A DNA stretch of 64,000 bases from Marinirhabdus sp050859505 (GTDB lineage: Bacteria > Bacteroidota > Bacteroidia > Flavobacteriales > Flavobacteriaceae), in NCBI RefSeq assembly GCF_050859505.1, contig NZ_CP193934.1:3038001-3102000 (forward strand), read 5' to 3'. The notes under the pieces were generated by a model that worked only from the letters and a program-made list of their open reading frames with translations, had not been told where the DNA came from and did not search any database. The translations under genes were made by a program, and so were the position numbers. Shown here piece after piece: positions 1-8,900 of the stretch. Numbering within the stretch: position 1 is the stretch's first letter; each line of letters begins with the position of its first letter.

Positions 1-203
1 TTATGTCTTAAGAACTATGTGTGATTTAGTATTATTTCTGTCTATATTCGAAATATATTATTAATTTTTCTGGTTCATTTTCTTTACTTAATTTACACCA
101 CGCCAAGAAGCTTTAGGTATCCTGAAATTTGAATACACCTATTAATTAATCGGTTTTAAGAAAGAGAAGCGTCAAATACATCGTCGGGTAGTGAGTTTCT
201 GAA

Positions 204-3200
204 ATGCTTTACATGAAAAAATTAAAACAGCAACACATACATTTGAAAGCCCACCTAGGTATGCTACGGTTATGTAAGGTTCTTGTTGTTTGGTTTTGTA
301 CATCCCTCACACCGCTAACAGCACAAACTTTATCTCAAATTGAAGTTTTATCAACAGATAACGGATTACCATTTAGAGATGTAAAGTCTGTAACGCAAGA
401 TAGTTTAGGGTTTATGTGGTTTGGTACCACACAAGGGCTCCTTAAGTATGATGGCTACTCGTTTAAAATTTATAATAACAATCCGGATAACCCTAATTTT
501 ATACAAAATGAGCAGCTTACCGAACACAACACAATTTATCAAGGTAGAAACTCCCTATGGTTTGCAGCAAATAACACCTTGTTCAAATTAAATATACAAA
601 CAGATAGTATTTTCGAATACACTAAAAAACAGGGTGTTAAAGGAGATGTGATTGAGCTTCACATTGATCATAAAAAACAAGTCTGGATAGTTACAGACAA
701 TCACTGGATTTCTAAACAAGAAGACACCTATCAATACCTTCAAAAATATGATGAAACGCATGGTTTTGAAGTCATGGACAGTCTAAGGCGAGGAAATCGC
801 GAATTTACAAAATTAGCTTCAGACCGTGATAATAACCTTTGGTGGTCTACCCTAACCCAAGGAGCTATACAGTACACTGATAAAGGAAAGCGACTCCAAA
901 ATAATGTGCTAATTAGTTATGAGAATGTTGACGAATTTCACTTCCGAGGAACTTCTTTTTTTGATACTAAAAACCAACATTATTATTTTCCAAGCAATCA
1001 GGGAATTAACCAATATAATGCAACGAATGCCAAATGGGAATCTGTTCTAAATGAACTCATTAGTATATATCATGCGATAGAAGATAATGAAGGGAATATT
1101 TGGTTTGCTGGAGATACATTTTTATACAGAAGGGATCGCTTGGGTAATTTCACCAATTTTTCAAGCACTGCCCAAGAGCAATTAGATTTCAGCCGGATCT
1201 CACAACTTTTTGTTGATACAAATGGTCTGCTATGGATTGCTACAGATAATGGACTATTAAAACTCAGGATTAAACCTAGAACCTTTAAGCAGTTGTTTAA
1301 ATCTAATGAAAATGACTGGGGAAATGCCATGCGAACCATATTTGAAACTAAAGACGGTGCCATCATAGCAATGTGCGAACGGGACAAGAAACTTATGGTG
1401 TTTTCCCAAAACGATACTGAAGGAAAAGAATTTGAATTATGGGGTGATTTTGGTGCTACAACAAACCTCTTGGATGGAGCACGTTTTTTTACTGTGGATT
1501 TAAATAAGGAATATGTTTACACCGTTAACGAATCCTTAGTTAAAATAAGGCTAAAGGATGGTTATACCACATTACTTCCAGAATTTGCAAACCGACTTAA
1601 TATTACGGGATCGAGCCCTATAATAACACTAAACGATGGACGCTTGTTATTTGGGTTTACACTAGCTAAATTAACCCTATACAATCCTGCGACAGGAGAA
1701 AGTGAGTTGGTTTTTAAAAATCCTATTGAAAAAGATTATTTGCATTTTAGGTATTTTTTAGAAAGTAAAACTCCTGGAGCTATTTGGGTAGGGACTGTAA
1801 ATGATGGACTCTTAAAAATTAATTTGAACGGAACTATTGAAGCACGCTATCATGTTAATTCAGATCCACCGTTGAACAAGAATAATATTATGGTTATTCA
1901 TGAAAACAATGACGAGAGCCTATGGTTAGGGACTTTTGGAGGAGGACTCATTCACTTAACACCAGATAAAAAAGAGGCTGTCGTATACGATACTTATAGC
2001 GGTTTAGCCAATAACAATGTAGTGGGTATCCTGCCTTATAAAAATGAGCACCTTTTAATAAGTACCTATAACGGGCTTTCTTTTTTTAATACGAAAACAA
2101 AGCGTTTTCATAACTTTTTTGAGGAAGACGGCCTTACGCACAACGAATTTAACTATACTTCTTTTTTTAAAGACAGCAATGAGAAGTACTATTTTGGAGG
2201 CATGAACGGGATTAATATATTTAATCCTAACGATCTAACTAGTGATCCCCTGCTAAACCCGATACTTTTTTCGTCTTTTATGCGCTTTAATAGTAAAAGC
2301 AATGATATTCAAAAAACCGATTTCTCTTATACAACAACTACTAAGATAACAATTTCGCCTTACGATCAATATTTTCAGGTTAACTGGACCATACCCAATT
2401 ATTTTAAAAATAGCGAAAATCAATATTCCACAAAACTAGAAGGTTACGAAAACACTTGGTTTTCTCAAGGCACAAACCCGTATGTACGGTATAATAAATT
2501 GCCTGCAGGAGATTATATATTGAATGTAAAAGGGGCCGATTTTAGTGGTGCAGAAAGCAAAAACACATTAAGGATTCCCATAACAGTAGTACCTATATTC
2601 TATAAAACTTGGTGGTTTATAGTGTTATGTGGGTTAGTTCTATTGGCGATTGTATATAGCTTATTTCAGTTTCGCGTAAGACAATTATTGGCCTTAGAAG
2701 AATTACGAACAGAAATTTCGAGTGACCTGCACGATAATCTAGGATCCTTATTGTCTGGCCTTGCTATGCAATCTGAATTATTAGAAGCAAATGCCAAAGA
2801 AGAGAATAAGAATAAGTTAAATAAAATTGCCAGAACAAGCCGCGATGCGATTTCACAAATGAGAGATTTAGTGTGGAGCATAGACAACAGAAGAGAGCGT
2901 ACTTCAGACCTTCTAGAGCGTATGGAAGAAGTGGCTGAAGAACTTTTGTTGCCTAAAAATATTAGCTTTCATATAGAAAAAAACGACCTAAATCTTACCA
3001 AGAAACTATCGATTACCGCCAAACAACATGTATTTTTCATTTATAAAGAAGCAATAACAAACATTCTAAGACACGCTAACGCCAAAAACGTATGGATAAA
3101 GTTTACCAATCAAAATGGTTTTGGCACTATGGTCATTAAAGATGATGGTTCCATTAAAAAAACTATCAAATCTACAGGGTTTGGACTTGTAAATATGAAG

Positions 3201-3287
3201 CGACGTGCAGAAAAAATGAATGCCATATTGTACTTTAGTACAGAAAACGGGTTCGAAATTCATTTAAAATTACCTTTTAAGTTATAA
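204..3287 (+). CDS. Two-component propeller sensor histidine kinase
   Basis: Membrane sensor kinase of the Bacteroidota propeller type. A hydrophobic export signal lies at about residues 20-41 and ends in LTAQT. The periplasmic part (about 45-700) holds repeated propeller motifs of the form 'D..GnlWfGT..GL'. It is followed by a Y_Y_Y-like domain (about 720-795) and one membrane helix (about 800-822). The cytoplasmic part has a HisKA_3 dimerisation helix with DLHDNLGS, phospho-acceptor H843, and a HATPase ending around GFGLVNMKRR. The kinase class pairs with NarL/LuxR regulators, and such a regulator is the next gene. The start may be at 204, 213 or 261; all keep the signal. No DNA-binding domain is fused, and no SusCD pair is next to it, so the ligand cannot be inferred. 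Confidence 0.9.
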   Translation: MLYMKKLKQQHIHLKAHLGMLRLCKVLVVWFCTSLTPLTAQTLSQIEVLSTDNGLPFRDVKSVTQDSLGFMWFGTTQGLLKYDGYSFKIYNNNPDNPNFIQNEQLTEHNTIYQGRNSLWFAANNTLFKLNIQTDSIFEYTKKQGVKGDVIELHIDHKKQVWIVTDNHWISKQEDTYQYLQKYDETHGFEVMDSLRRGNREFTKLASDRDNNLWWSTLTQGAIQYTDKGKRLQNNVLISYENVDEFHFRGTSFFDTKNQHYYFPSNQGINQYNATNAKWESVLNELISIYHAIEDNEGNIWFAGDTFLYRRDRLGNFTNFSSTAQEQLDFSRISQLFVDTNGLLWIATDNGLLKLRIKPRTFKQLFKSNENDWGNAMRTIFETKDGAIIAMCERDKKLMVFSQNDTEGKEFELWGDFGATTNLLDGARFFTVDLNKEYVYTVNESLVKIRLKDGYTTLLPEFANRLNITGSSPIITLNDGRLLFGFTLAKLTLYNPATGESELVFKNPIEKDYLHFRYFLESKTPGAIWVGTVNDGLLKINLNGTIEARYHVNSDPPLNKNNIMVIHENNDESLWLGTFGGGLIHLTPDKKEAVVYDTYSGLANNNVVGILPYKNEHLLISTYNGLSFFNTKTKRFHNFFEEDGLTHNEFNYTSFFKDSNEKYYFGGMNGINIFNPNDLTSDPLLNPILFSSFMRFNSKSNDIQKTDFSYTTTTKITISPYDQYFQVNWTIPNYFKNSENQYSTKLEGYENTWFSQGTNPYVRYNKLPAGDYILNVKGADFSGAESKNTLRIPITVVPIFYKTWWFIVLCGLVLLAIVYSLFQFRVRQLLALEELRTEISSDLHDNLGSLLSGLAMQSELLEANAKEENKNKLNKIARTSRDAISQMRDLVWSIDNRRERTSDLLERMEEVAEELLLPKNISFHIEKNDLNLTKKLSITAKQHVFFIYKEAITNILRHANAKNVWIKFTNQNGFGTMVIKDDGSIKKTIKSTGFGLVNMKRRAEKMNAILYFSTENGFEIHLKLPFKL

Positions 3288-3307
3288 AACCACACGTTAA
3301 TGTGGTT
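3288..3307 (+). other. Hairpin between sensor kinase and regulator genes
   Basis: A 7-bp perfect inverted repeat, AACCACA / TGTGGTT with loop CGTTAA, starts right after the TAA stop of the kinase gene and lies 50 bp before the regulator start. No T-run follows, so it does not look like a full terminator. It could be an RNA-processing or transcript-stabilising element that sets the ratio of the two products. Confidence 0.4.
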
Positions 3308-3356
3308 GAAACTGAAGTTATACTCCAGTAAATTTATAATCTTATAGAATACTATC

Positions 3357-3989
3357 ATGAGTGCAATAAACCTTGCCATAATAGAAGACGACCCAACAGT
3401 ACACGATAGTTTGTGTGAGTTTTTTGCATCACAAATAAATATAACAGTTACGATAGCTTCGTATTCTGTTGAAGATTTTTTAGACGCAATCGATACTATT
3501 AATGAATTACCTACAATTTTACTGCTAGACATTAATTTGCCTGGCATGTCTGGTATTGACGGTATTCCTTTTATTAAAAAAGCATGTCCAGATCTTGATA
3601 TTATCATGCTCACTACCCTTGAAGAAACGTCTATTATTTTTAAGGCCTTAACCAATGGGGCGTGTTCGTACACCTCTAAACGTGTGCCGCTAAAACAAAT
3701 AGGGGAAGCGGTTCGTATTGTAAGTGAAGGAGGCTCGTATATGTCGCCTTCAATTGCTAGAAATGTAGCGACATACTATATGCCAAAGAAAGCTAGTGAA
3801 CGTCTTTTAACCAATAGGCAAATGGACGTTGTACATGGCATTATTGCAGGAAAGAGCTATAAAATGATTGCTGAAGATTTATTTGTGTCTTTAGATACGG
3901 TTAGAAGTCATATTAAAAACATCTACAACATATTAGAAATAAATAGTAAGGCTGAATTGATAAGGAAATCGTTTGATAAGGAACTGTAA
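3357..3989 (+). CDS. NarL/LuxR-family response regulator
   Basis: Cognate regulator for the preceding HisKA_3 kinase. The receiver domain occupies about residues 1-125, with acidic pocket E10/D11/D12 and phospho-acceptor D58 in LLLDINLPGMSGID. A LuxR-type helix-turn-helix lies at about 145-205 (LTNRQMDVVHGIIAGKSYK...LDTVRSHIKNIY). The length of 210 residues is usual for the family. The gap to the kinase gene is 69 bp and both point the same way, so they are probably one operon. Target genes cannot be read from the sequence. Confidence 0.92.
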   Translation: MSAINLAIIEDDPTVHDSLCEFFASQINITVTIASYSVEDFLDAIDTINELPTILLLDINLPGMSGIDGIPFIKKACPDLDIIMLTTLEETSIIFKALTNGACSYTSKRVPLKQIGEAVRIVSEGGSYMSPSIARNVATYYMPKKASERLLTNRQMDVVHGIIAGKSYKMIAEDLFVSLDTVRSHIKNIYNILEINSKAELIRKSFDKEL

Positions 3990-4079
3990 TTTTCTATAAA
4001 ACTACTCAATTTTAAAAAGGCCGTACTTTTCAGCTACTTGTTGAACTATTAAAAAAACACACCTATTAAAACCGCTCCG

Positions 4080-5030
4080 TTAAGAGGAGAGATAGTTCAA
4101 AACATTTTTTTCTATTCTATTCTGAATATTTGAAACATCGGCTTTTACAAAGGTTTCACCAGTAATATTTTCGTACAGTTCAATATATCGTTCTGAAACC
4201 GTTTCAATATAGTCGTCGCTCATAAAAGGAACTTTTTGTCCTTCCAAACCTTGAAAACCATTCTGGATGAGCCATTGGCGCACAAATTCTTTGGAGAGTT
4301 GTTTTTGAGCTTCACCAGTGTCTTGCCGTTCTTCGTAGCCTTCAGCATAGAAATAGCGAGAAGAATCTGGGGTATGGATTTCGTCAATTAAAACAATCTT
4401 TCCATCCATCGTTTTTCCGAATTCATATTTGGTATCCACTAAAATTAATCCACGACTTTCGGCTATTTCAGTTCCTCTTTGGAAGAGTTTACGGGTATAA
4501 TCTTCTAGAATTAGATAATCTTCTTCAGCCACAATACCTCGTTTTATAATATCTTCTCTGGAAATATCTTCGTCGTGATCGCCCATTTCTGCTTTGGTAG
4601 CAGGCGTAATAATAGGGTGTGGAAATTTATCATTTTCCTTCATTCCGTCTGGCATCGTTACACCGCACAATAGTCTGTTTCCTGCTTTGTATTCACGAGC
4701 TGCGTGACCGCTCATATAGCCACGAATCACCATTTCAACTTTAAAAGGTTCGCAGGCTTCCCCTACCGCAACATTTGGATCCGGAACAGTTGTTAACCAA
4801 TTGGGAACCAAATCTTCGGTAGCCCGCATCATTTTAGTGGCAATCTGATTTAAAATTTGTCCTTTATAAGGTATCCCTTTTGGCATGACCACGTCGAAGG
4901 CACTTAACCTATCGGTTGCAATCATGACCAATTGGTTATTCTCCAGAGTATATACTTCGCGAACTTTTCCTTTGTAAACCGATTTTTGGCCAGGGAAATT
5001 AAAATTGGTGTCTATTATGGTGTTGTTCAT
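4080..5030 (-). CDS. purC: Phosphoribosylaminoimidazole-succinocarboxamide synthase (SAICAR synthetase)
   Basis: Cytosolic ATP-dependent enzyme of purine synthesis that joins CAIR and aspartate to make SAICAR. Recognisable motifs are KGKVREVY near the N-terminus (phosphate-binding strand), DRLSAFDVVMPKGIPYKG, EMVIRGYMSGHAAREYKAG and LVDTKYEFG, and then IDEIHTPDSSRYF. The length of 316 residues fits the long form seen in Bacteroidota and yeast rather than the shorter E. coli form. It converges with the response regulator gene. A 221-bp gap carrying palindromic repeats separates it from phoH upstream. Confidence 0.95.
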   Translation of the reverse strand: MNNTIIDTNFNFPGQKSVYKGKVREVYTLENNQLVMIATDRLSAFDVVMPKGIPYKGQILNQIATKMMRATEDLVPNWLTTVPDPNVAVGEACEPFKVEMVIRGYMSGHAAREYKAGNRLLCGVTMPDGMKENDKFPHPIITPATKAEMGDHDEDISREDIIKRGIVAEEDYLILEDYTRKLFQRGTEIAESRGLILVDTKYEFGKTMDGKIVLIDEIHTPDSSRYFYAEGYEERQDTGEAQKQLSKEFVRQWLIQNGFQGLEGQKVPFMSDDYIETVSERYIELYENITGETFVKADVSNIQNRIEKNVLNYLSS

Positions 5031-5072
5031 GTTGATTTTCTTTTAGATTTCGAAAGACCCCCTTCCGAATTT

Positions 5073-5208
5073 CGGATAAACTATGTTTAGTCTCGATACT
5101 AATAATGCCGAAATCCACCCCGCAAAACAATCGGGGCAGGCTCTTCCCCCAACACGCGGAATAGATATCTTCTGTTCGATATATAATTTTTAACCGCTGG
5201 GGGAAGGA
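5073..5208. repeat. GC-rich palindromic intergenic repeats between phoH and purC
   Basis: Two inverted repeats stand out from the AT-rich background. One is CCGAATTTCGG at 5073-5083. The other is a larger imperfect stem whose arms start CTTCCCCCA near 5145 and end TGGGGGAAG near 5205. Similar GC-rich palindromes occur elsewhere in this window (50932, inside mnmE at 21364, 54899-54956). They look like a dispersed intergenic repeat family and not like a gene-specific regulator. Confidence 0.5.
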
Positions 5209-5251
5209 GTTGTATTTATTTCATTAAAAATTTCATCTTCAAGTTCGAGGT

Positions 5252-6208
5252 CTAAGAGTCTAGATTTTCAATACTTTTATAGGCAGCGATTACTTCTTTA
5301 ACGAGGCGGTGACGGATAACGTCTTTATCGTCCAAGAAAATTATCCCTACACCTTTTACATCTTTTAGCACCAATAATGCTTCTTTTAAACCTGAAATCA
5401 CACGGCGTGGTAAATCTATTTGTCCGGGATCTCCGGTAATCATAAACTTAGCGTGTTTTCCCATACGGGTTAAGAACATCTTCATTTGCGCGTGGGTCGT
5501 ATTTTGCGCTTCATCCAAGATCACGAAAGCATTATCTAAGGTTCTCCCACGCATAAAAGCTAAAGGGGCAATTTGTATTACGCCTTTTTCAATATAGCTT
5601 TCCAGTTTTTCATGTGGAATCATATCACGCAATGCATCGTATAACGGTTGCATATACGGATCCAACTTTTCTTTTAAATCGCCTGGTAAAAATCCTAGAT
5701 TTTCTCCTGCTTCCACTGCTGGACGCGTTAAGATGATACGTTTCACCTGCTTTTCTTTTAGTGCCCTAACGGCTAAAGCTACGCACGTATAGGTTTTCCC
5801 AGTTCCTGCGGGACCTACAGCAAACACCATATCATTCTTAATGGTTAAATCTACCAACTTTCGCTGGTTTGCTGTGATGGCTTTAATCAATTTACCACTC
5901 ACACCGTGTACCAAAACATCGCCACTACTTGACGAAGTTTCATAATCTTCTCTGCTACGGCTTAACAAAACACGTTCTATAGTGTTCTCGTCCATTTTGT
6001 TATACTTAGCAAAATGCTCCAACAGCATAGTAATACGGCGATCAAATTCCTCTAAAACTTCTTCGTCTCCGTAGGCTTTTAATTTGCTGCCACGTGCGAC
6101 CAGTTTCAGTTTGGGAAAATACTTTTTTAGTAAATCAATATTTGCATTTTGAAGCCCAAAGAATTCTCTAGGGCTGATTTCGGTAAGTTCTATGATAAGT
6201 TCGTTCAA
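5252..6208 (-). CDS. PhoH-family ATPase
   Basis: Cytosolic P-loop NTPase of the PhoH/PhoH2-like family, 318 residues, the usual size. An N-terminal KH-like portion (about 1-95) precedes the ATPase core. Walker A is GPAGTGKT at 132-139, Walker B is in FVILDEAQN, and there is a sensor-like stretch MITGDPGQIDLP. Family members are linked to RNA metabolism and to phosphate or stress responses; the exact substrate is not known from sequence. It is divergent from the SAM-enzyme gene, and a TATATTTG box on its strand lies about 35 bp upstream of its start. Confidence 0.92.
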   Translation of the reverse strand: MNELIIELTEISPREFFGLQNANIDLLKKYFPKLKLVARGSKLKAYGDEEVLEEFDRRITMLLEHFAKYNKMDENTIERVLLSRSREDYETSSSSGDVLVHGVSGKLIKAITANQRKLVDLTIKNDMVFAVGPAGTGKTYTCVALAVRALKEKQVKRIILTRPAVEAGENLGFLPGDLKEKLDPYMQPLYDALRDMIPHEKLESYIEKGVIQIAPLAFMRGRTLDNAFVILDEAQNTTHAQMKMFLTRMGKHAKFMITGDPGQIDLPRRVISGLKEALLVLKDVKGVGIIFLDDKDVIRHRLVKEVIAAYKSIENLDS

Positions 6209-6242
6209 AAGCGCAGTTGTTTATAACATTATAAAGTATATT

Positions 6243-6250
6243 CAAATATA
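6243..6250 (-). promoter_or_regulatory. Bacteroidota -7 box (TATATTTG) for phoH
   Basis: On the minus strand the box TATATTTG matches the Bacteroidota sigma consensus TAnnTTTG. It would give a leader of about 30 nt before the phoH start at 6208. I see no clear TTG -33 element at the expected spacing, so the call rests on the -7 box and position only. Confidence 0.45.
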
Positions 6251-6274
6251 GTTTTTCCTATTCTAAAAGTACTT

Positions 6275-6282
6275 TATTTTTG
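6275..6282 (+). promoter_or_regulatory. Bacteroidota -7 box (TATTTTTG) for the SAM hydroxide adenosyltransferase gene
   Basis: TATTTTTG matches TAnnTTTG on the plus strand and lies 38 bp before the start at 6320. Together with the minus-strand box at 6250-6243 it makes the 111-bp gap a divergent promoter region. A -33 TTG is not evident. Confidence 0.45.
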
Positions 6283-6319
6283 TAGGAGTAATTTCAACAA
6301 CATATCAACAATTAGCCAA

Positions 6320-7162
6320 ATGCCCATCATTACCCTCACAACAGATTTTGGAGAGAAAGACCACTTTGTGGGTGCCGTAAAAGGTGCTATTTATAGCGAA
6401 TTGGCAGACACTAAAATTGTTGATATCTCACATAGTATTTCACCTTTCCACAGTACGGAAGCCGCCTATATCATTCAGAATGCCTATAAAAGCTTTCCTC
6501 CGGGAACTATACATATTATAGGGATAGACAGTGAGCTAAACCCCGAAAATCAACATATAGCTGTTAAATTAGATGGTCATTATTTTATCTGTGCTAATAA
6601 TGGGATTATCTCTATGTTGGCTTCAGAAATAAATCCTGAAAAGATTGTTGAAATAAATATCCACGATAGGATTATAAGCAATTTTCCAGTATTAGATGTA
6701 TTCGTAAAAGTAGCCTGTCACCTAGCACGAGGCGGCACCTTAGACGTAATTGGAAAATCGATTGCCGAAATTAAAGAATTAGTTGGTATTAAACCTGTAG
6801 TGAACCGAGAGGACAGCCAGATCATTGGCAATGTTATATATATTGACAACTACGGAAACGTGGTGAGTAACATTAGTAAAGTATTATTTGAAGAAATTGG
6901 CAAAGGAAGACCCTTTAAAATTACAGCCAGACGCGCACATTTTAGCGAGATATACTCACAATATAGCGATGCCATTAATTTTGATATACCAAAAGAGCGA
7001 CGTGAAGAAGATGGAAAGAAGCTAGCTATTTGGAACTCTTCGGGGTATTTGGAGTTGGCTATTTATAAAAGCAATCCAATGACGGTGGGGAGTGCTTCCT
7101 CATTATTTGGGTTGCAATTTCGAGATGCGGTGTCGGTTAATTTTGAAGCGCTGACTCCTTAA
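6320..7162 (+). CDS. SAM hydroxide adenosyltransferase (DUF62 family)
   Basis: Family of fluorinase/chlorinase relatives that hydrolyse S-adenosylmethionine to adenosine and methionine using hydroxide. The N-terminus ITLTTDFGEKDHFVGAVKGAI carries the conserved TDFG and the aspartate used for sugar binding. IDNYGNVVSNIS marks the C-terminal domain. Length 280 is normal for the family. The N-domain includes ANNGIISML, the usual 'NNG' turn. It is transcribed away from phoH and followed 39 bp later by a small monooxygenase-fold gene. Its physiological role in flavobacteria is not settled. Confidence 0.88.
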   Translation: MPIITLTTDFGEKDHFVGAVKGAIYSELADTKIVDISHSISPFHSTEAAYIIQNAYKSFPPGTIHIIGIDSELNPENQHIAVKLDGHYFICANNGIISMLASEINPEKIVEINIHDRIISNFPVLDVFVKVACHLARGGTLDVIGKSIAEIKELVGIKPVVNREDSQIIGNVIYIDNYGNVVSNISKVLFEEIGKGRPFKITARRAHFSEIYSQYSDAINFDIPKERREEDGKKLAIWNSSGYLELAIYKSNPMTVGSASSLFGLQFRDAVSVNFEALTP

Positions 7163-7201
7163 AAAGAATAATTGCTTCTCCACTTAGTAACTAAACTATA
7201 A

Positions 7202-7510
7202 ATGATGTTTACAAGAATTGTTAAGATGGAATTTAAGGAAGAAGCGATTGCTTCTTTTTTGGCTAATTTTGATACGGTAAAATCGAAGATTCGAAATTTT
7301 CCTGGTTGTATGCATTTAAAATTGTTACGCGATAAAAATGATCCCACCATTTTTTTTACTTACAGCAAATGGAAAGATGAAACCGATCTAGAAGCCTACC
7401 GAAAAAGCGACCTTTTTAAAGGTGTTTGGGCAACAACAAAACCAAAATTTCGTTCTAAAGCCGCAGCGTGGAGTGTGGATGAAGCTGATGAAATAACGAA
7501 TAACGAATAA
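7202..7510 (+). CDS. Antibiotic biosynthesis monooxygenase-fold protein
   Basis: Small cytosolic ferredoxin-like alpha+beta protein of the ABM superfamily (102 residues). Typical features are MFTRIVKMEF at the first strand, the FPGCMHLKLLRD stretch in the middle, and the FFTYSKWKDETDLEAYRKSDLFKGVW segment with its conserved tryptophan. Members act as cofactor-free oxygenases or as general small-molecule binding proteins; the substrate is unknown. The start may be ATG at 7202 or the adjacent ATG at 7205. The last codons and the stop lie inside a heptamer tandem repeat, so the C-terminus (EITNNE) is repeat-encoded. Confidence 0.8.
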   Translation: MMFTRIVKMEFKEEAIASFLANFDTVKSKIRNFPGCMHLKLLRDKNDPTIFFTYSKWKDETDLEAYRKSDLFKGVWATTKPKFRSKAAAWSVDEADEITNNE

Positions 7511-7533
7511 CGAATAACGAATAACGAATAACG
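7492..7533 (+). repeat. Heptanucleotide tandem repeat, six AATAACG units
   Basis: Six perfect copies of the 7-bp unit AATAACG run from 7492 to 7533. They cover the stop codon of the ABM-fold gene (7508-7510) and end 9 bp before the TTG start of gldF. Because the unit is not a multiple of three, a change in copy number would alter both the end of the upstream protein and the spacing to gldF. Confidence 0.9.
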
Positions 7534-7542
7534 AAATTTACT

Positions 7543-8256
7543 TTGATACCAATCATTAAAAAAGAAATAACTAGTTTTTTTGCCAGTCCCATTGGATATT
7601 TGGTCATTGGATTATTTTTGGTAGTGAATGGTTTGTTTCTTTGGGTTTTTAGTGGCGACTACAATATTTTAGACGCTGGCTTTGCAGATCTCAGTCCGTT
7701 TTTTGAATTAGCACCTTGGATATTATTGTTTCTCATCCCTTCCGTAACTATGCGTGCCTTTAGTGACGAGCTTAAACAAGGCACTATGGAACTATTGGTT
7801 ACCAAACCCATATCCTTACCTTCTATCGTTTTGGGAAAATATTTTGGAGCCGTATTCTTAATCGTTTTGGCATTACTCCCTACGCTACTTTATATTGTCA
7901 CCATTTCCAGTCTGGGCAATCCTGCCGGCAATTGGGATGTTGGTTCTACGCTTGGCTCCTATTTAGGACTTTTGTTCCTTGTGTTGGCATATACAGCAAT
8001 TGGTATTTTCGCCTCTACACTTTCCGAAAACCAGATTGTGGCTTTTATCATTGCGCTCTTTTTGTGTTTTGCATTGTATTTCGGATTTGAAGGCTTGGCG
8101 TCTATTAGTTCATCTTTTGACGTTTCGTATCTAGGGTTAAAAGCGCATTTTACATCTATTTCTCGAGGCGTGATAGATACGCGGGATGTGATTTATTTCT
8201 TGAGTGTGGCTGCGCTGTTTGTTTCTTTAACCGTTTTTAAACTGAAGAAGAAATGA
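7543..8256 (+). CDS. gldF: Gliding motility ABC transporter permease GldF
   Basis: Inner-membrane permease of the GldA-GldF-GldG ABC transporter needed for gliding in some Flavobacterium species. The N-terminus IIKKEITSFFASPIGYLVIGLF is characteristic of GldF. About six membrane segments follow, and the MRAFSDELKQGTMELLVTKPIS loop is typical of ABC-2 permeases. The reading frame begins with TTG, just downstream of the AATAACG heptamer repeat; no ATG or GTG lies closer to the conserved N-terminus. Its stop overlaps the start of the next gene by four bases (ATGA), suggesting translational coupling. gldA is not in the window. Confidence 0.9.
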   Translation: MIPIIKKEITSFFASPIGYLVIGLFLVVNGLFLWVFSGDYNILDAGFADLSPFFELAPWILLFLIPSVTMRAFSDELKQGTMELLVTKPISLPSIVLGKYFGAVFLIVLALLPTLLYIVTISSLGNPAGNWDVGSTLGSYLGLLFLVLAYTAIGIFASTLSENQIVAFIIALFLCFALYFGFEGLASISSSFDVSYLGLKAHFTSISRGVIDTRDVIYFLSVAALFVSLTVFKLKKK

Positions 8257-8900
8257 AGAAATTGCTAATCGTACTTGCCGTTTTAGGTATCTGCTTTTCA
8301 GCGGATGCAAAAGAAAAATTTCATCCAGCAACCGTTACTTTTTATGATGGTGGACAATTTTCTGGCTTAGCAAAATTCAACAGAAAACAAGAAGTTGAGT
8401 TTAAAATTTCCGAAGAGGACGAAATTGAAGCGTTAGATGGATATGTTATAAAAAGAATAATTTTTCATGTAGCACCTTACAATGTCTTTGAATATATTTT
8501 TTATAAGAATAGGTATAAGTTACTTCAAAAAATTGTAGAAGGTAAAGTTTCTGCATACGCACAATTTGATGAGCCCATCAACGACCAGATAACACTAGAT
8601 CAATATGAACGGGCTACTTTGAATAGAATAGATATCCAAGGTTCTCCCTACGACCCATTAGCAGAAATCTCTCCACAACAAGTACTTGGAACTTTACTGT
8701 TTAGTAAAAAAGTCCGATTTTTTGTTAAGCGTGAGGCAGATACAACTGTTGAGGACTTAAAGTTAAATTTCAGAAAAGAGGCGCAGGAATGGTTTAAAGA
8801 TTGTCCAGAACTTGCGGGGTATATTAAAGAAAAAGAATGGAAATACGAGGATATTAAGACCATAGTAGAGTTTTATAACGAATTTTGTGGAGAAGAATAA
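8253..8900 (+). CDS. Uncharacterised exported protein between gldF and gldG
   Basis: I do not recognise the family. The 215-residue product starts with a signal peptide (about 1-19, cut after SADA). The rest is mostly soluble and charged, without membrane helices, cysteine lipobox or repeated motif. It contains FYDGGQFSGLAKF and the aromatic segment VAPYNVFEYIFYKNRYKLLQK, which may be beta-rich. The gene overlaps gldF by 4 bp upstream and gldG by 14 bp downstream, so it is co-translated with the motility transporter genes. In the flavobacteria I know, gldF and gldG are adjacent, which makes this insertion odd. A role in the transporter or envelope is inference only. Confidence 0.75.
   Translation: MKKLLIVLAVLGICFSADAKEKFHPATVTFYDGGQFSGLAKFNRKQEVEFKISEEDEIEALDGYVIKRIIFHVAPYNVFEYIFYKNRYKLLQKIVEGKVSAYAQFDEPINDQITLDQYERATLNRIDIQGSPYDPLAEISPQQVLGTLLFSKKVRFFVKREADTTVEDLKLNFRKEAQEWFKDCPELAGYIKEKEWKYEDIKTIVEFYNEFCGEE

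Noticed and set aside
7159..7350. Minus-strand frame over the ABM-fold gene
   Set aside because: Shadow of a gene with clear family motifs on the plus strand.
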